Positions 10,236 through 18,654 are shown, counted from the first letter of the stretch. The stretch: DNA of 64,000 nt from Pedobacter chinensis (GCF_003339865.1 NZ_QPKV01000003.1:992001-1056000), one strand, 5' to 3'. Made by a program: numbers and translations. Notes: generated by a model from the sequence alone, not told the origin.

Positions 10236-10976
10236 ATGTATAAGCTGATCATTTTTCTTTTTATTGCTCTTCCATTTGGTGTTTTTGCACAAACGGTTAC
10301 TACTGGTACGGTGTTCGATTACAATAAGAAATCAGTTACCTTACCTGGTGTATCGGTAAGGAATTTAAATAATAAAAAGGCAACAAGCACCACCAGAGAA
10401 GGTAAATATACCATTCCCGCAAATGTTGGCGATCTCCTCGAATTTTCGGCTGTGGGTTACCATACTGATACATTGTATCTTACCAGCCTTTTGAACAGAA
10501 GCATTTATCTGCCGGTAAAATCAACAAATTTACAGGATGTGGATATTCGGGCAGTGAGAATGAATAGCCAGATTACGGATGCCAAAGATCCATTGGCTGA
10601 AAAATATACACTTTTAAGTACAGGTGGTAATTTAGGAAGAAAACGGATGACCGATAAGGTGGGTGGTTTAAATCTGAACCTGGGTTACGGGAAATATAAA
10701 AGACAACAACGTAAAGAGGCTGAACTGGATGAACGGGAAATGTATCAGGAAGAAATCGATGCTAATTTTAGTGAGAAAGCTGTTGCAGATTTAACCAAAC
10801 TTCAGGGTGAAGAACTTAAAAATTTCATGATTATTTATCGCCCATCAGTAGAAGCGGTTAAAGCAGAAAGGCCATATCGTTATTCATATTACATTTCAAG
10901 AGCTTTTGTAGCATGGCAAAAATTAACGCCTGAACAGAAAAAACTTCAGGATTTGCCAAAACTTAAAGCCAATTAA
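10236..10976 (+). CDS. Secreted carboxypeptidase-regulatory-like domain protein
   Basis: Protein of 246 aa beginning with signal peptide [19 protein letters not shown] (ATG at 10236; an earlier in-frame ATG at 10191 lacks a credible signal peptide). Residues ~20-100 are a CarboxypepD_reg-like/CNA-B-type sandwich: [18 protein letters not shown] followed by [18 protein letters not shown]. The C-terminal part is highly charged and has no domain I can name. Proteins of this layout in Bacteroidota are envelope-associated and of unknown role. A strong hairpin terminator follows at 11006-11040. Confidence 0.8.
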   Translation: MYKLIIFLFIALPFGVFAQTVTTGTVFDYNKKSVTLPGVSVRNLNNKKATSTTREGKYTIPANVGDLLEFSAVGYHTDTLYLTSLLNRSIYLPVKSTNLQDVDIRAVRMNSQITDAKDPLAEKYTLLSTGGNLGRKRMTDKVGGLNLNLGYGKYKRQQRKEAELDEREMYQEEIDANFSEKAVADLTKLQGEELKNFMIIYRPSVEAVKAERPYRYSYYISRAFVAWQKLTPEQKKLQDLPKLKAN

Positions 10977-11005
10977 TTCAAAAAAGCTTAAAAATAGTAA
11001 CATTG

Positions 11006-11040
11006 TAACCACATATAATTCTATATGTGGTTATTTTTTA
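11006..11040 (+). terminator. Rho-independent terminator
   Basis: Perfect 12-bp stem (TAACCACATATA / TATATGTGGTTA) with a 4-base loop followed by a run of T. It lies 30 bp after the stop of the carboxypeptidase-regulatory-like gene and 31 bp before the M1 peptidase start. Confidence 0.85.
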
Positions 11041-11070
11041 TCTTTACTCTTCAATAACAACCTTAAACAG

Positions 11071-13056
11071 ATGAAAATAAATAAACTAATCACTTTGTGT
11101 TATGTTTGTTGCGTTTTTGCATTTTCTGCAGTTGCTCAACAAGCTACTACCACCACCACTACAACTAACTATAATCCTGCTGAAGCATTCGGACCATTAT
11201 TCTATACTCAAAATGGTAACGAATTTCGCTCGGCAATGGGCACTCCTGGTCCAAAATACTGGCAAAATCGTGTCGATTATAATATTACGGCCAGTTTAGA
11301 TGAAACCAGAAACATGGTTACAGGCACGGTTACCATCACTTATAAAAATAATAGCCCTGATAAATTGCCATATTTATGGCTGCAATTGGATCAGAACACA
11401 TTTAAAGATGATTCGAGAGGTAAACAAATTACGCCAGCACGCAGCCGTTATGGCGCACAAGGCGAAAAATTTGATGCCGGGTATAAAATTCAGAACATCA
11501 GTGTATTGCAAAAAGCTGCAGCCGTAAAATTTACTTCATTGGTAGAAGATACGCGGATGCAGATTCGCCTGGATCAGCCAATGGCTGCAAATGGCGATGT
11601 GGTTACTGTTAAAATGGACTATTCTTACGTGGTTCCTAAAGAAGGATCGGATAGAACGGGACATTTAACCACTAAAAACGGAGAAATTTTTGCGATTGCG
11701 CAATGGTTCCCCCGCATGTGTGTTTATGATGATGTAATTGGCTGGAATACTTTACCTTATTGGGGCGGGGGAGAGTTTTATTGCGAGTATGGTGATATTA
11801 CAATGGCCCTCACTGCGCCAGCAAGCCATATTGTAATGGCTTCTGGAGAATTGTTAAACCCTCAGGAAGTTTTCACTGCAGAACAATTGCAGAGATGGAA
11901 TGCTGCGAAAAACAGTGATGCAACGGTTCACATTCGTTCTGAAGCCGAAGTTACAGATCCAAAATCTCGTCCGGCTAAAGATAAACTAACCTGGAAATTT
12001 AAGATTTTAAATGCCCGCGATGCCGCCTGGGCTTCATCAAAAGCATTTGTTTTAGATGCTGCCCGTATTAATTTGCCAAGCGGTAAAAAAGCTTTGGCCG
12101 TTTCGGCCCAGCCAGTGGAAAGTAATGGCGTGGATTCTTACGGCCGTGGTGTAGAATACGTTAAAACAAGTATTGAGCATTATTCAAAACAATGGTTCGA
12201 ATATCCATACCCAATGGCGGTGAATATTGCTACTAATATAGGCGGAATGGAATACCCTGGTATTGTATTTTGCGGCTGGAAAGCGAAAAAAGGAAATGCC
12301 TGGGGTGTTATAGATCATGAATTCGGGCATACCTGGTTCCCTATGATAGTTGGTTCAAACGAACGTAAATACGGTTGGATGGATGAAGGTTTCAACACAT
12401 TTATAAATGGTATTTCTTCAAAAGATTTTAATAAAGGAGAATATGCCGGACGAACAGCTGATATGAACGCAATTGGCAAACAAGTGATTGGTAATCCTAA
12501 GTTCGAAAATATTATGCAAATGCCTGATGGAATGACTGAAGGGAATATTGGGGTAAACTTATATGCTAAACCAGGATGGGGATTGGACATTTTAAGAGAT
12601 CAGATTTTAGGTGAAGACCGTTTTGATTATGCTTTCCGTCAATACATCAAAAATTGGGCATTTAAACATCCAACGCCTTTTGATTTCTTCCGCTCCATGG
12701 AAAATGCCGCGGGCGAGGATTTAGCCTGGTTTTGGAGAAGCTGGTTTTTAAACAATTGGAAAATGGATCAGGGACTTGGCAATGTTGAAGCGGTTAAACA
12801 GGATGATAAATTAGTTGGATATACCATCAGGGTTAATAATCTTGAAAAAATGCCAATGCCAATCATTCTTCAGGTTAAAACGAAAAGCGGTAAAACAGAT
12901 ATCATTAAAGTTCCTGTTGATGTTTGGATGAAAAACACAACCTGGTTGGTTCGCTATCCTACAACTGAAGAGGTGGTTTCAGTAACTTTGGATCCAAATA
13001 AAGTGTTACCAGATTCAAATGCTGAGAATAACACCTGGACAGCTTCAGGGAATTAA
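11071..13056 (+). CDS. M1 family metallopeptidase (secreted)
   Basis: Zinc aminopeptidase-like enzyme of 661 aa with an N-terminal signal peptide ([20 protein letters not shown]...VAQ). The gluzincin signature is intact: H416-E-F-G-H420 followed by the third ligand E439 in WMDEGF, the classic HExxH-x18-E spacing. The exopeptidase motif appears as GGMEYPG, a variant of GxMEN seen in Bacteroidota members that have a shortened M1 architecture. It ends with a beta-rich domain. It is probably periplasmic or outer-membrane exposed and degrades peptides. It is bounded by hairpin terminators on both sides, so it is likely monocistronic. Confidence 0.92.
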   Translation: MKINKLITLCYVCCVFAFSAVAQQATTTTTTTNYNPAEAFGPLFYTQNGNEFRSAMGTPGPKYWQNRVDYNITASLDETRNMVTGTVTITYKNNSPDKLPYLWLQLDQNTFKDDSRGKQITPARSRYGAQGEKFDAGYKIQNISVLQKAAAVKFTSLVEDTRMQIRLDQPMAANGDVVTVKMDYSYVVPKEGSDRTGHLTTKNGEIFAIAQWFPRMCVYDDVIGWNTLPYWGGGEFYCEYGDITMALTAPASHIVMASGELLNPQEVFTAEQLQRWNAAKNSDATVHIRSEAEVTDPKSRPAKDKLTWKFKILNARDAAWASSKAFVLDAARINLPSGKKALAVSAQPVESNGVDSYGRGVEYVKTSIEHYSKQWFEYPYPMAVNIATNIGGMEYPGIVFCGWKAKKGNAWGVIDHEFGHTWFPMIVGSNERKYGWMDEGFNTFINGISSKDFNKGEYAGRTADMNAIGKQVIGNPKFENIMQMPDGMTEGNIGVNLYAKPGWGLDILRDQILGEDRFDYAFRQYIKNWAFKHPTPFDFFRSMENAAGEDLAWFWRSWFLNNWKMDQGLGNVEAVKQDDKLVGYTIRVNNLEKMPMPIILQVKTKSGKTDIIKVPVDVWMKNTTWLVRYPTTEEVVSVTLDPNKVLPDSNAENNTWTASGN

Positions 13057-13067
13057 AAAATAAATTT

Positions 13068-13106
13068 AAAGCCTCTGGTCCATCTGATTAGAGGCTTTTA
13101 TTTTTT
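13068..13106 (+). terminator. Rho-independent terminator of the M1 peptidase gene
   Basis: Stem AAAGCCTCT...AGAGGCTTT followed by ATTTTTT, 11 bp after the peptidase stop codon. Confidence 0.85.
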
Positions 13107-13243
13107 GATCGCAGTGGAGGAAAAAATACTAGCTAACAATACCATACTTTTGAGTGCTAAATAGTGGTCAGGATTAACAAAATCATACTTTATGAAGATG
13201 ACAAGTATTCGTCTTGCTGACTTGCTTCAGTAAGGATAAATAT

Positions 13244-13251
13244 TATCTTTG
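13244..13251 (+). promoter_or_regulatory. Bacteroidota -7 box (TATCTTTG)
   Basis: TATCTTTG, a perfect TAnnTTTG match, 18 bp before the ATG at 13270 of the small secreted protein. It supports that start over the ATG at 13258. Confidence 0.6.
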
Positions 13252-13269
13252 AAATAATTGAGTCACATT

Positions 13270-13722
13270 ATGAAAACAATATTCTTAATTACACTATTTA
13301 TCATTTGCATAGTAACCAGTAATGCACAAAACCCTGTTCTACCCAAAATCTCCGAACCTCTTATAAGTGATTTTCACAAGAAACCACCTTTTAATGATAG
13401 TTTACTTATAAATAGCTTCTCCAAAACGAAGTTTCAGGGCATCAAACAACAAGGTGTTTTGAAAAGTGACTTACTATTAAGAGATACAACCAAGCATGCA
13501 GAAAAATTTTTTTCCCCAAAGATTACTAATCCCTTTGCAGATAATTTTCACAAAACTTCTTTGAAAGACTCGTTGTTTATTGATAACTTTTCAACAAGAA
13601 AGTTTCAGCGTATTCCACAACTAGGGTTTATTAAAAGAGACTTACTTTTGAGAGATACAGATAGGGAAACCAGGTTGATTTATCTTTCCAGTGATAACAA
13701 CAGCTCAATTAGGCGATTTTAA
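13270..13722 (+). CDS. Hypothetical secreted protein with an internal duplication
   Basis: 150-aa protein with signal peptide MKTIFLITLFIICIVTSNAQ. I recognise no family. The mature part consists of two copies of a ~60-residue unit: PKISEPLISDFHKK...LLLRDTTK and PKITNPFADNFHKT...LLLRDTDR, each with the order DxFHK, DSLxIxxFSxxKFQxI, then KxDLLLRDT. The second unit and everything downstream to the VF530 start is duplicated again 3.9 kb away at 17424. This is the complete copy; the other is a 3' fragment. It probably sat directly upstream of the VF530 gene before the toxin cassette arrived. Confidence 0.6.
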   Translation: MKTIFLITLFIICIVTSNAQNPVLPKISEPLISDFHKKPPFNDSLLINSFSKTKFQGIKQQGVLKSDLLLRDTTKHAEKFFSPKITNPFADNFHKTSLKDSLFIDNFSTRKFQRIPQLGFIKRDLLLRDTDRETRLIYLSSDNNSSIRRF

Positions 13723-13901
13723 GCGCAAAACTGGAATCCCATTCCTCAATAAAAATCCTGATTTGAAAAGATAAGGTTTTTGTTTTTGTAGAATAGCCAG
13801 ATTTGCATGTTAATAATCAAAAGCTAAAACCTCAATAATTTATTATTTCCTTACCTTTGCCCTATGGCAGAAACGCAGAAAAACAATCCTTTACATGGTA
13901 T
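13526..13901 (+). repeat. Long direct repeat, copy 1 (376 bp)
   Basis: This segment runs from inside the second unit of the secreted-protein gene, through its stop codon, the intergenic spacer and the TACCTTTG promoter, into the first 12-13 codons of a VF530-type gene. It recurs at 17424-17802 with only a handful of substitutions plus one in-frame 3-base A insertion in copy 2. The two copies bracket the 3.5-kb toxin cassette. Homology stops abruptly at both ends (CTAATCCC on the left, ATGGTAT on the right). There are no terminal inverted repeats and no transposase. Confidence 0.95.
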
Positions 13902-13971
13902 TGATTATACTACACTTCTGGATTTATTGCTGCCTTTGGCAAACCATCTATTGCATCCCAGGTTGGCCTAA
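13864..13971 (+). pseudogene. Truncated 5' fragment of the VF530-type DNA-binding protein gene
   Basis: The frame begins [13 protein letters not shown], identical to the intact gene at 17765, then switches to unrelated sequence (DYTTLLDLLLPLANHLL) and stops at 13969-13971 after 35 codons. It retains the TACCTTTG promoter box at 13852-13859. The break point is exactly the right end of the 376-bp repeat, so this is the truncated half left by the integration. Confidence 0.8.
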
Positions 13972-14148
13972 CTGCATGAATTTATCTTCTCCAAATGCTT
14001 TTGTCATAAAACCCAAGCCATAGAAACTGACGGAGGAAGCCATTCTTTAACATTAATTTCGTTTCTCAAAACTTCAATATTTAGATTGGTTCCTGGAATA
14101 ATAAGAAAATTTCAGCAAATGATGGGTTATTTACTCTGTGATTATTAA
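13972..14148 (+). pseudogene. Possible decayed DUF559 (endonuclease-like) fragment
   Basis: In the same frame as the VF530 fragment but after its stop, the translation contains CFCHKTQAIETDGGSHS, which resembles the DFYCHKxxLxIEIDGGxH core of DUF559 (a very-short-patch-repair-like endonuclease fold). No start codon, no upstream half of the domain and no proper C-terminus are present. The match is short and made by eye, so this may be chance. The rest of the ~400-bp gap before the toxin start (to 14303) is AT-rich and shows nothing beyond the promoter-like box at 14275. Confidence 0.3.
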
Positions 14149-14274
14149 TTCAAGTTTATGTTTCTTTTTTTAATTATATGTATTTATGTCATATTTCATG
14201 AGAATATATAGATTTTCATCACTTATTTTTTAAAAAGTAGGTTAAATTAAAGTTAGATTTTGTCGAATAGTTTT

Positions 14275-14282
14275 TAAATTTG
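14275..14282 (+). promoter_or_regulatory. Candidate -7 box (TAAATTTG) for the toxin operon
   Basis: TAAATTTG fits TAnnTTTG and ends 21 bp before the toxin lipoprotein ATG at 14304. No clear -33 TTG at 19-21 bp spacing is visible. Confidence 0.4.
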
Positions 14283-14303
14283 AGCTAGAAAACTAATAGT
14301 CTA

Positions 14304-15692
14304 ATGAAAAATACGCTCCCAATTAGCAAGATCATTGCTTCCCTAGTCATCATATGCACTTTTATGATGATAGCATGTAAAAAAGAACTTCTTACACCGA
14401 CAGAAAGAAAATTAATCAAGTCTCCAATTAGTAAAATTAATTATACCGAGTTCCTGTCTTCTGTAGATATGAGGCAATTAGGTATTCTTAAACAAAAATT
14501 CAAGACTGTTGAATCTGCAGAACGAATCATGGCAATTGGCGATAGTCAATTTATGACAGATTTGGCGGTATATACTGATACTATTCAGAAGATGGAAACT
14601 AGTGTTGGAGTTGATTATATCTTTCGGATGCCGCTTGAATCACCCCACTCAATTTCTTTTAGAAATTTGACTATACATATAAGTAATGATCATAAAGCTA
14701 ATGCTTTTATTGCTACTTATACCCCCTCCGCGAAGTGGATTGATGAATGGAAGAAAAAAAAATCCATAAAATACGAGGGAGATGTTTCTTTTGCGCCACT
14801 CCAAATGGACGCAATCAGTTTAAAAGAAGCCCTGACATTTAAAGATTCCAAAGCAGGCGATAAGTTGATGTCTGTAGGAGGAAGAACAATGTTTGTTCAG
14901 GTGTGTGACACATATTATGTTACTACCTATAGCGCTTATGGCTGCTCAAACGGAGGGCACATGCCTTGGGATACCGCTTGTGTTTGGAACTGGGAAGGAT
15001 CACAAGTTCCGAGTGGTGATTACCGCGGAGGATATACACCAAATACACAGTCATTTACTGTTTGTACTGTTGTTGATACTGGAAACCCTGGTGGAGGAGG
15101 ATGGACTGGAGGAGGTGGGTCCACGCCGAATCCAGACCCGAACTATGATCCTTGTAATGGAGGAATACCAACTGTTCAGATTCACTTCGAAAAAGGTACA
15201 AGACTTATGGCTTTACCTCCCAATGGATGCGATGACAATCCGCCACAGATTGATCCACCTAATGAGCCAAATATTACTTTAGAACAGTCTAATTTATTGG
15301 CAAACCCCTTAATAGCCCAAGATTTTTCAATTAAGGACTATATATTAAATAATCCAGTATTGAGTTCGGAATTACACAATCTTTTATTAGAGGATGATTA
15401 TTCTTATGAATCACAAGTTGCAGCTGCCATTATGATAAAGGGCTTGATTGCAAACCAAATCAATTATCCGAACGCTCAAACTCTTTATTCAAGTGTTTCC
15501 TCCGTAATTGCTAATACACATCCAGATTATGGAATTTATTTCGCTACTTATTTCTCCACAGAATGTGCAATTATAAAATTTCAACATCCTGACTGGCCAA
15601 AATGGAAAGTTTTTTATAATGCAAGCAAAGAACTGTTACATTTGACACTGGACGGAGTTGGTCTCCCGTTTACGGTGAGGTCGCAGATTTAA
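14304..15692 (+). CDS. Lipoprotein polymorphic toxin, N-terminal carrier part (frame interrupted before the nuclease domain)
   Basis: 462-codon frame. It has a lipoprotein signal peptide with lipobox MMIAC and Cys25 followed by KKE, resembling the Lys-acidic surface-export signal of Bacteroidota lipoproteins. Residues ~30-200 are a conserved carrier domain (FRNLTIHISN, WIDEWKKKK). A Cys-containing segment and a Gly-rich linker (GGGGWTGGGGS) follow, then a connector (YDPCNGG...FEKGTRLMALPPNGCDD) and an alpha-helical region ending LHLTLDGVGL. All of this up to the helical part matches the protein at 53351. At 15665-15667 the frame goes wrong: it reads PFTVRSQI and stops, whereas frame +2 gives PVYGEVADLTNGLIYLVEGD, a typical pre-toxin segment. 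Adding one C to the CCC run restores a 640-residue protein. Either a real inactivating indel or a sequencing error. Confidence 0.8.
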   Translation: MKNTLPISKIIASLVIICTFMMIACKKELLTPTERKLIKSPISKINYTEFLSSVDMRQLGILKQKFKTVESAERIMAIGDSQFMTDLAVYTDTIQKMETSVGVDYIFRMPLESPHSISFRNLTIHISNDHKANAFIATYTPSAKWIDEWKKKKSIKYEGDVSFAPLQMDAISLKEALTFKDSKAGDKLMSVGGRTMFVQVCDTYYVTTYSAYGCSNGGHMPWDTACVWNWEGSQVPSGDYRGGYTPNTQSFTVCTVVDTGNPGGGGWTGGGGSTPNPDPNYDPCNGGIPTVQIHFEKGTRLMALPPNGCDDNPPQIDPPNEPNITLEQSNLLANPLIAQDFSIKDYILNNPVLSSELHNLLLEDDYSYESQVAAAIMIKGLIANQINYPNAQTLYSSVSSVIANTHPDYGIYFATYFSTECAIIKFQHPDWPKWKVFYNASKELLHLTLDGVGLPFTVRSQI

Positions 15693-15700
15693 CTAACGGC

Positions 15701-16225
15701 TTGATATATTTAGTTGAGGGCGATGGTACAAATGCGACACTGAGTGTCTTGGGAGCTATTCCCATTGCTGGCTGGTGGGCTACTGGCGCTAAGTTTGCGA
15801 AGAAAACATTAAATCTGGGAAATGGGTCTAAAACAACTTTGAAATGGGTATCAATAGCTGGAAATAAGATACATTTTGGATATAGAGGTCAATTAAGAAA
15901 AGTTTTACAACTGGCTAAAGGCGATGCCCGCCAAGCTCATCATATTATACCTTGGGCAATGTATGCTAATAAGGCTATCCAAAAGGCAGCGAAGTCAAAA
16001 CATCCGTTTCATATGAATGAAGCTTTAAATGGAATCCCGCTTAACACGCTTATTCATAATGGAAGTCATGCTAACTATGATGCAATAGTCCAGAGAAAAC
16101 TTGATCTAATTCCAGAGAATTTAACTCCTGAACAAACATATTCTGCAATTCTTGAAATTATTGGCGATATTAGAAATGCAATTAATAGTTATCCAAATAT
16201 TCCACTTAATCAACTAATATTCTAA
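15701..16225 (+). CDS. AHH-family nuclease toxin domain (C-terminal part of the frameshifted toxin)
   Basis: Downstream portion of the same toxin, in the frame open from 15665. The frame's only early initiation-type codon is TTG at 15701, with no promoter, so it is almost certainly not an independent gene. The first ~45 residues are a pre-toxin region with the usual pattern (AIPIAGWWATGAKFAKK). The end is an AHH nuclease of the HNH/Endo VII superfamily: QAHHIIPW (AHH codons 15935-15943), then NGIPLNTLIHNGSHANYD with the second His/Asn set. Such domains cut DNA or RNA in competitor cells. The stop overlaps the next ATG by one base (TAATG), so translation of the immunity-type gene is probably coupled. 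Confidence 0.82.
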   Translation: MIYLVEGDGTNATLSVLGAIPIAGWWATGAKFAKKTLNLGNGSKTTLKWVSIAGNKIHFGYRGQLRKVLQLAKGDARQAHHIIPWAMYANKAIQKAAKSKHPFHMNEALNGIPLNTLIHNGSHANYDAIVQRKLDLIPENLTPEQTYSAILEIIGDIRNAINSYPNIPLNQLIF

Positions 16226-16941
16226 TGTTTTACAAGATAGAAACAAGTATAAACAACAAAATCATTGGGCAATACCCTCAAATTCAGGACGCTGAACTTC
16301 CTGCAGGCTGGGAGAATAATCTAAGATTCACGCAAAACATATTGTTTAAGAAAGTTGACTTTGAACCAATAGCACCAAAAGGCATTTTGCATAAAAAGGC
16401 CAAATTAACTGACCTTTTGAGCACAGTCCCACCGGGCTTCACGCCAAAACTATTGGTCAGCAATTCGTTTAAGATTATTTTAGAGGAATTTGAAGAAGAA
16501 CTTTTCCAATATTTCCCATGTGATGTCTTGAGCAAAAATGTGCCTTACAAATATTGGTTGGCTAGTCCATTAATGACAAAACTTGATAATGTAGATTTTA
16601 AGCTATCTGATGTTGAGGTGAGGAAAAGCAAACCTGAAGGAGGGACTTATCTCGAACGTGTTCAAGTGTCCACATTAAATGAATTTAACGATTACCTTCA
16701 AGCACAGGGAATTTTAAGCTGGAAAACAACAATAAGTCGGGTTGAGGTTAAAAACAATGTAAAAGACAATATATTTGTATTGACTAATGTGGATGGAGGT
16801 GTTGGGTATTATGTTTCAGAAACCTTTAAGAATGCAGTAGAATATCACGGTCTTACAGGTATAGAATTTATGCCTAGTAATATGACATTTGTGGAGTGGT
16901 TGCATGGTGGATCAAGAGAAAAAATATATGGCAAAGCGTAA
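16225..16941 (+). CDS. Putative immunity protein (Imm11/Imm43, DUF1629-like)
   Basis: 238-aa soluble protein without signal peptide, immediately downstream of the AHH toxin (TAATG overlap). Features recalling DUF1629/Imm11-type immunity proteins are KGILHKKAKLTDLLS, PKLLVSNSFKIILEEF, a central YKYWLASP and an ending YYVSETFKNAVEYHGLTGIEF. Position and type point to a role in neutralising the incoming or self-made nuclease in the cytoplasm. The specific Imm family is a recollection of motif shape, not a search. It overlaps the following gene by 14 bp. Confidence 0.7.
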   Translation: MFYKIETSINNKIIGQYPQIQDAELPAGWENNLRFTQNILFKKVDFEPIAPKGILHKKAKLTDLLSTVPPGFTPKLLVSNSFKIILEEFEEELFQYFPCDVLSKNVPYKYWLASPLMTKLDNVDFKLSDVEVRKSKPEGGTYLERVQVSTLNEFNDYLQAQGILSWKTTISRVEVKNNVKDNIFVLTNVDGGVGYYVSETFKNAVEYHGLTGIEFMPSNMTFVEWLHGGSREKIYGKA

Positions 16942-17398
16942 TAAACAAACAAACCCTATAAAAAATTGGATTGATAATGATAGTATTTTAACCTCTGTTT
17001 TGGTTGAAATACAAAACATGAACATATCAATTGAAGAACAAGCCGAAGCTGCTTTCCATAAGCTTTGCGAAATGTATAGATTGCCTAAAATGCCTGCAAA
17101 TATTAATGAATATGATGAAGATGAGTTAGAGAGTGAAGATACATCTGTGTATCAAGAATTGGGACTGCTTAAATTTCTTGAACCTAATGATGACTTAAGA
17201 GGCTTGGTTTTAGTCGCAGTATATAATACACTCAATAAAATCACAATAAATTTAGATGAGGTATATAGAAAGGCTGGCGTGAGTATACACGCTCTCATTT
17301 GTTATAAAGGCGAAAATTCTAGAGTAAACATTTCTTTTTTGAGTGATAGTGAAAGTTGGTTTGATAGTGAGTGTGTAATGTGTTTAAAGGGGGAGTAA
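16928..17398 (+). CDS. Hypothetical protein in toxin-immunity operon
   Basis: 156 aa from ATG 16928 (MAKRNKQTNPIKNWIDND), chosen because a purine-rich stretch (GGATCAAGAG) precedes it. In-frame ATGs at 16889 and 16904 would lengthen the overlap with the immunity gene. It is acidic, soluble, lacks signal peptide and membrane segments, and belongs to no family I recognise. It overlaps the upstream gene and ends only 26 bp before direct-repeat copy 2, so it is part of the inserted cassette. A second immunity protein or an accessory factor is a reasonable guess. Confidence 0.6.
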   Translation: MAKRNKQTNPIKNWIDNDSILTSVLVEIQNMNISIEEQAEAAFHKLCEMYRLPKMPANINEYDEDELESEDTSVYQELGLLKFLEPNDDLRGLVLVAVYNTLNKITINLDEVYRKAGVSIHALICYKGENSRVNISFLSDSESWFDSECVMCLKGE

Positions 17399-17423
17399 AA
17401 ATATTACCAATTATAATACTCTT

Positions 17424-17623
17424 CTAATCCCTTTGCAGATAATTTTCACAAAAAAACTTCTTTGAAAGACTCGTTGTTTATTGATAACTTTTCAACAAGA
17501 AAGTTTCAGCGTATTCCACAACTAGGGTTTATTAAAAGAGACTTACTTTTGAGAGATACAGATAAGGAAACCAGGTTGATTTATCTTTCCAGTGATAACA
17601 ACAGCTCAATTAGGCGATTTTAA
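17424..17623 (+). pseudogene. 3' fragment of the duplicated secreted-protein gene
   Basis: Reads NPFADNFHKKTSLKDSLFID onward to RRF and the TAA at 17621-17623, matching the C-terminal unit of the intact gene at 13270. There is no start codon or signal peptide; the 5' two thirds are missing because the toxin cassette abuts here. Non-functional as it stands. Confidence 0.85.
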
Positions 17624-17752
17624 GCGCAAAACTGGAATCCCGTTCCTCAATAAAAATCCTGATTTGAAAAGATAAGGTTTTTGTTTTTGTAGAATAGCCA
17701 GATTTGCATGTTAATAATCAAAAGCTAAAACCTCAATAATTTATTATTTCCT

Positions 17753-17760
17753 TACCTTTG
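17753..17760 (+). promoter_or_regulatory. Bacteroidota -7 box (TACCTTTG) of the VF530 gene
   Basis: TACCTTTG lies 4 bp before the ATG at 17765, so the mRNA would be nearly leaderless. The same box at 13852-13859 precedes the truncated copy. Confidence 0.55.
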
Positions 17761-17764
17761 CCAC

Positions 17765-17986
17765 ATGGCAGAAACACAGAAAAACAATCCTTTACATGGT
17801 ATCACTCTTGAAAAAATTGTGACCGATTTACAAGCTCACTATGGATGGGAAAAGCTAGGTTCTTTAATCAGAATTGATTGTTTCAATAATAATCAAAGTA
17901 TAAAATCGAGTCTGAATTTTTTAAGAAAAATGCCCTGGGCCCGTAAAAAAGTAGAAGATTTGTATTTGGATACTTTCCACAAGTAA
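17765..17986 (+). CDS. VF530 family (DUF2132) DNA-binding protein
   Basis: 73-aa protein spanning the whole VF530 family: [44 protein letters not shown] and [13 protein letters not shown]. Members are small folded proteins reported to bind DNA; their physiological role is unclear. This is the intact copy. Its first 13 codons and promoter also exist at 13864 as the broken partner created by the insertion. Confidence 0.9.
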   Translation: MAETQKNNPLHGITLEKIVTDLQAHYGWEKLGSLIRIDCFNNNQSIKSSLNFLRKMPWARKKVEDLYLDTFHK

Positions 17987-18069
17987 TCTGACCTGTCTCA
18001 ACTATTTAATAATCCTTATTTAAAATCTTTCTAATTAATTCAAAATATTTTATCTTTACCGATAAGGTA

Positions 18070-18192
18070 ATGAACAAAGAAAAAGTAAAATTATGGTTTA
18101 AGCGAGTGGGCTTAATCGGATTTTTATTCTTCCTGATTAAAGGATTAATCTGGTTGGTGGTATTCTATTTTATTGGCAAAAACGTTACTTAA
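18070..18192 (+). CDS. Small single-pass membrane protein (40 aa)
   Basis: ATG at 18070 opens a 40-codon frame starting MNKEKVKLWFKRVGLIGFLF, with a basic N-terminus and a hydrophobic helix ending in ...FYFIGKNVT. A TATCTTTA box lies just upstream (around 18049-18056). The basic-then-hydrophobic pattern, clean start and stop and promoter-like box support a real gene. No function is known to me. It is independent of the minus-strand GtrA gene that converges on it. Confidence 0.65.
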   Translation: MNKEKVKLWFKRVGLIGFLFFLIKGLIWLVVFYFIGKNVT

Positions 18193-18271
18193 GGGCTTAC
18201 AAATTAAACTCTGTATTTATTGTTTCATAAGCCTTGTGTTCAAAAAAATATTCTGCCAAAGCTTTAGGATC

Positions 18272-18652
18272 TTACCTAAAAGTAAACATCAGGTTGGCTA
18301 AGAAATTCCATACAAATACAATTACGATCGCAAAAAATTTGGCCACATAAAAATTAGTTCCGTTTTTTCTTTGATGAAAGAGGTAAATGATAAAAGTGTT
18401 CAACGCCAATCCTATTAAGCTTACGATAATAAATTTACTAAATTCTTCTCCCCAGTGCGCATTTGTGCTTTGGAATGTCCAAACACGGTTAATGAGATAA
18501 TTATTGGTAACTGCAAGAGAAAAACCAAGTGCATTGGCAATGTATTTATCGATTTTCAATTTCTCTTTACACAGCCAGGTTACACCAAAATCAATAGCCA
18601 TGCCCAGCAAACCTGTTAAACCAAATTTTATAATACGGAAGAATAAATCCAT
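18272..18652 (-). CDS. GtrA family membrane protein
   Basis: 126-aa protein with four predicted membrane helices and the GtrA hallmarks FGLTGLLGMAIDFGVTWL, NALGFSLAVTNNYLINRVWTF and FLANLMFTF. GtrA-like proteins are thought to help move polyprenyl-linked sugars across the inner membrane for cell-surface glycan modification. It starts 2 bp after the stop of the glycosyltransferase gene on the same strand, so the two form an operon and likely cooperate. Confidence 0.92.
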   Translation of the reverse strand: MDLFFRIIKFGLTGLLGMAIDFGVTWLCKEKLKIDKYIANALGFSLAVTNNYLINRVWTFQSTNAHWGEEFSKFIIVSLIGLALNTFIIYLFHQRKNGTNFYVAKFFAIVIVFVWNFLANLMFTFR

Positions 18653-18654
18653 TG

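Larger units (their letters stand above)
17424..17802 (+). repeat. Long direct repeat, copy 2 (379 bp)
   Basis: Near-identical to 13526-13901 in the same orientation. Differences seen include an extra AAA after TTTTCAC (adding one Lys codon), GATAAGGAA for GATAGGGAA, CCCGTTCC for CCCATTCC, and CCACATGG for CCCTATGG. The left end begins in the middle of the secreted-protein gene; the right end continues into an intact VF530 gene. Confidence 0.95.

Noticed and set aside
16284..16535. 83-codon minus-strand frame within the immunity gene
   Set aside because: Shadow of the plus-strand coding frame; no independent support.
13526..17802. Composite transposon or insertion sequence
   Set aside because: The bracketing repeats are chromosomal gene fragments, not IS elements; no transposase, terminal inverted repeats or target-site duplication is seen.
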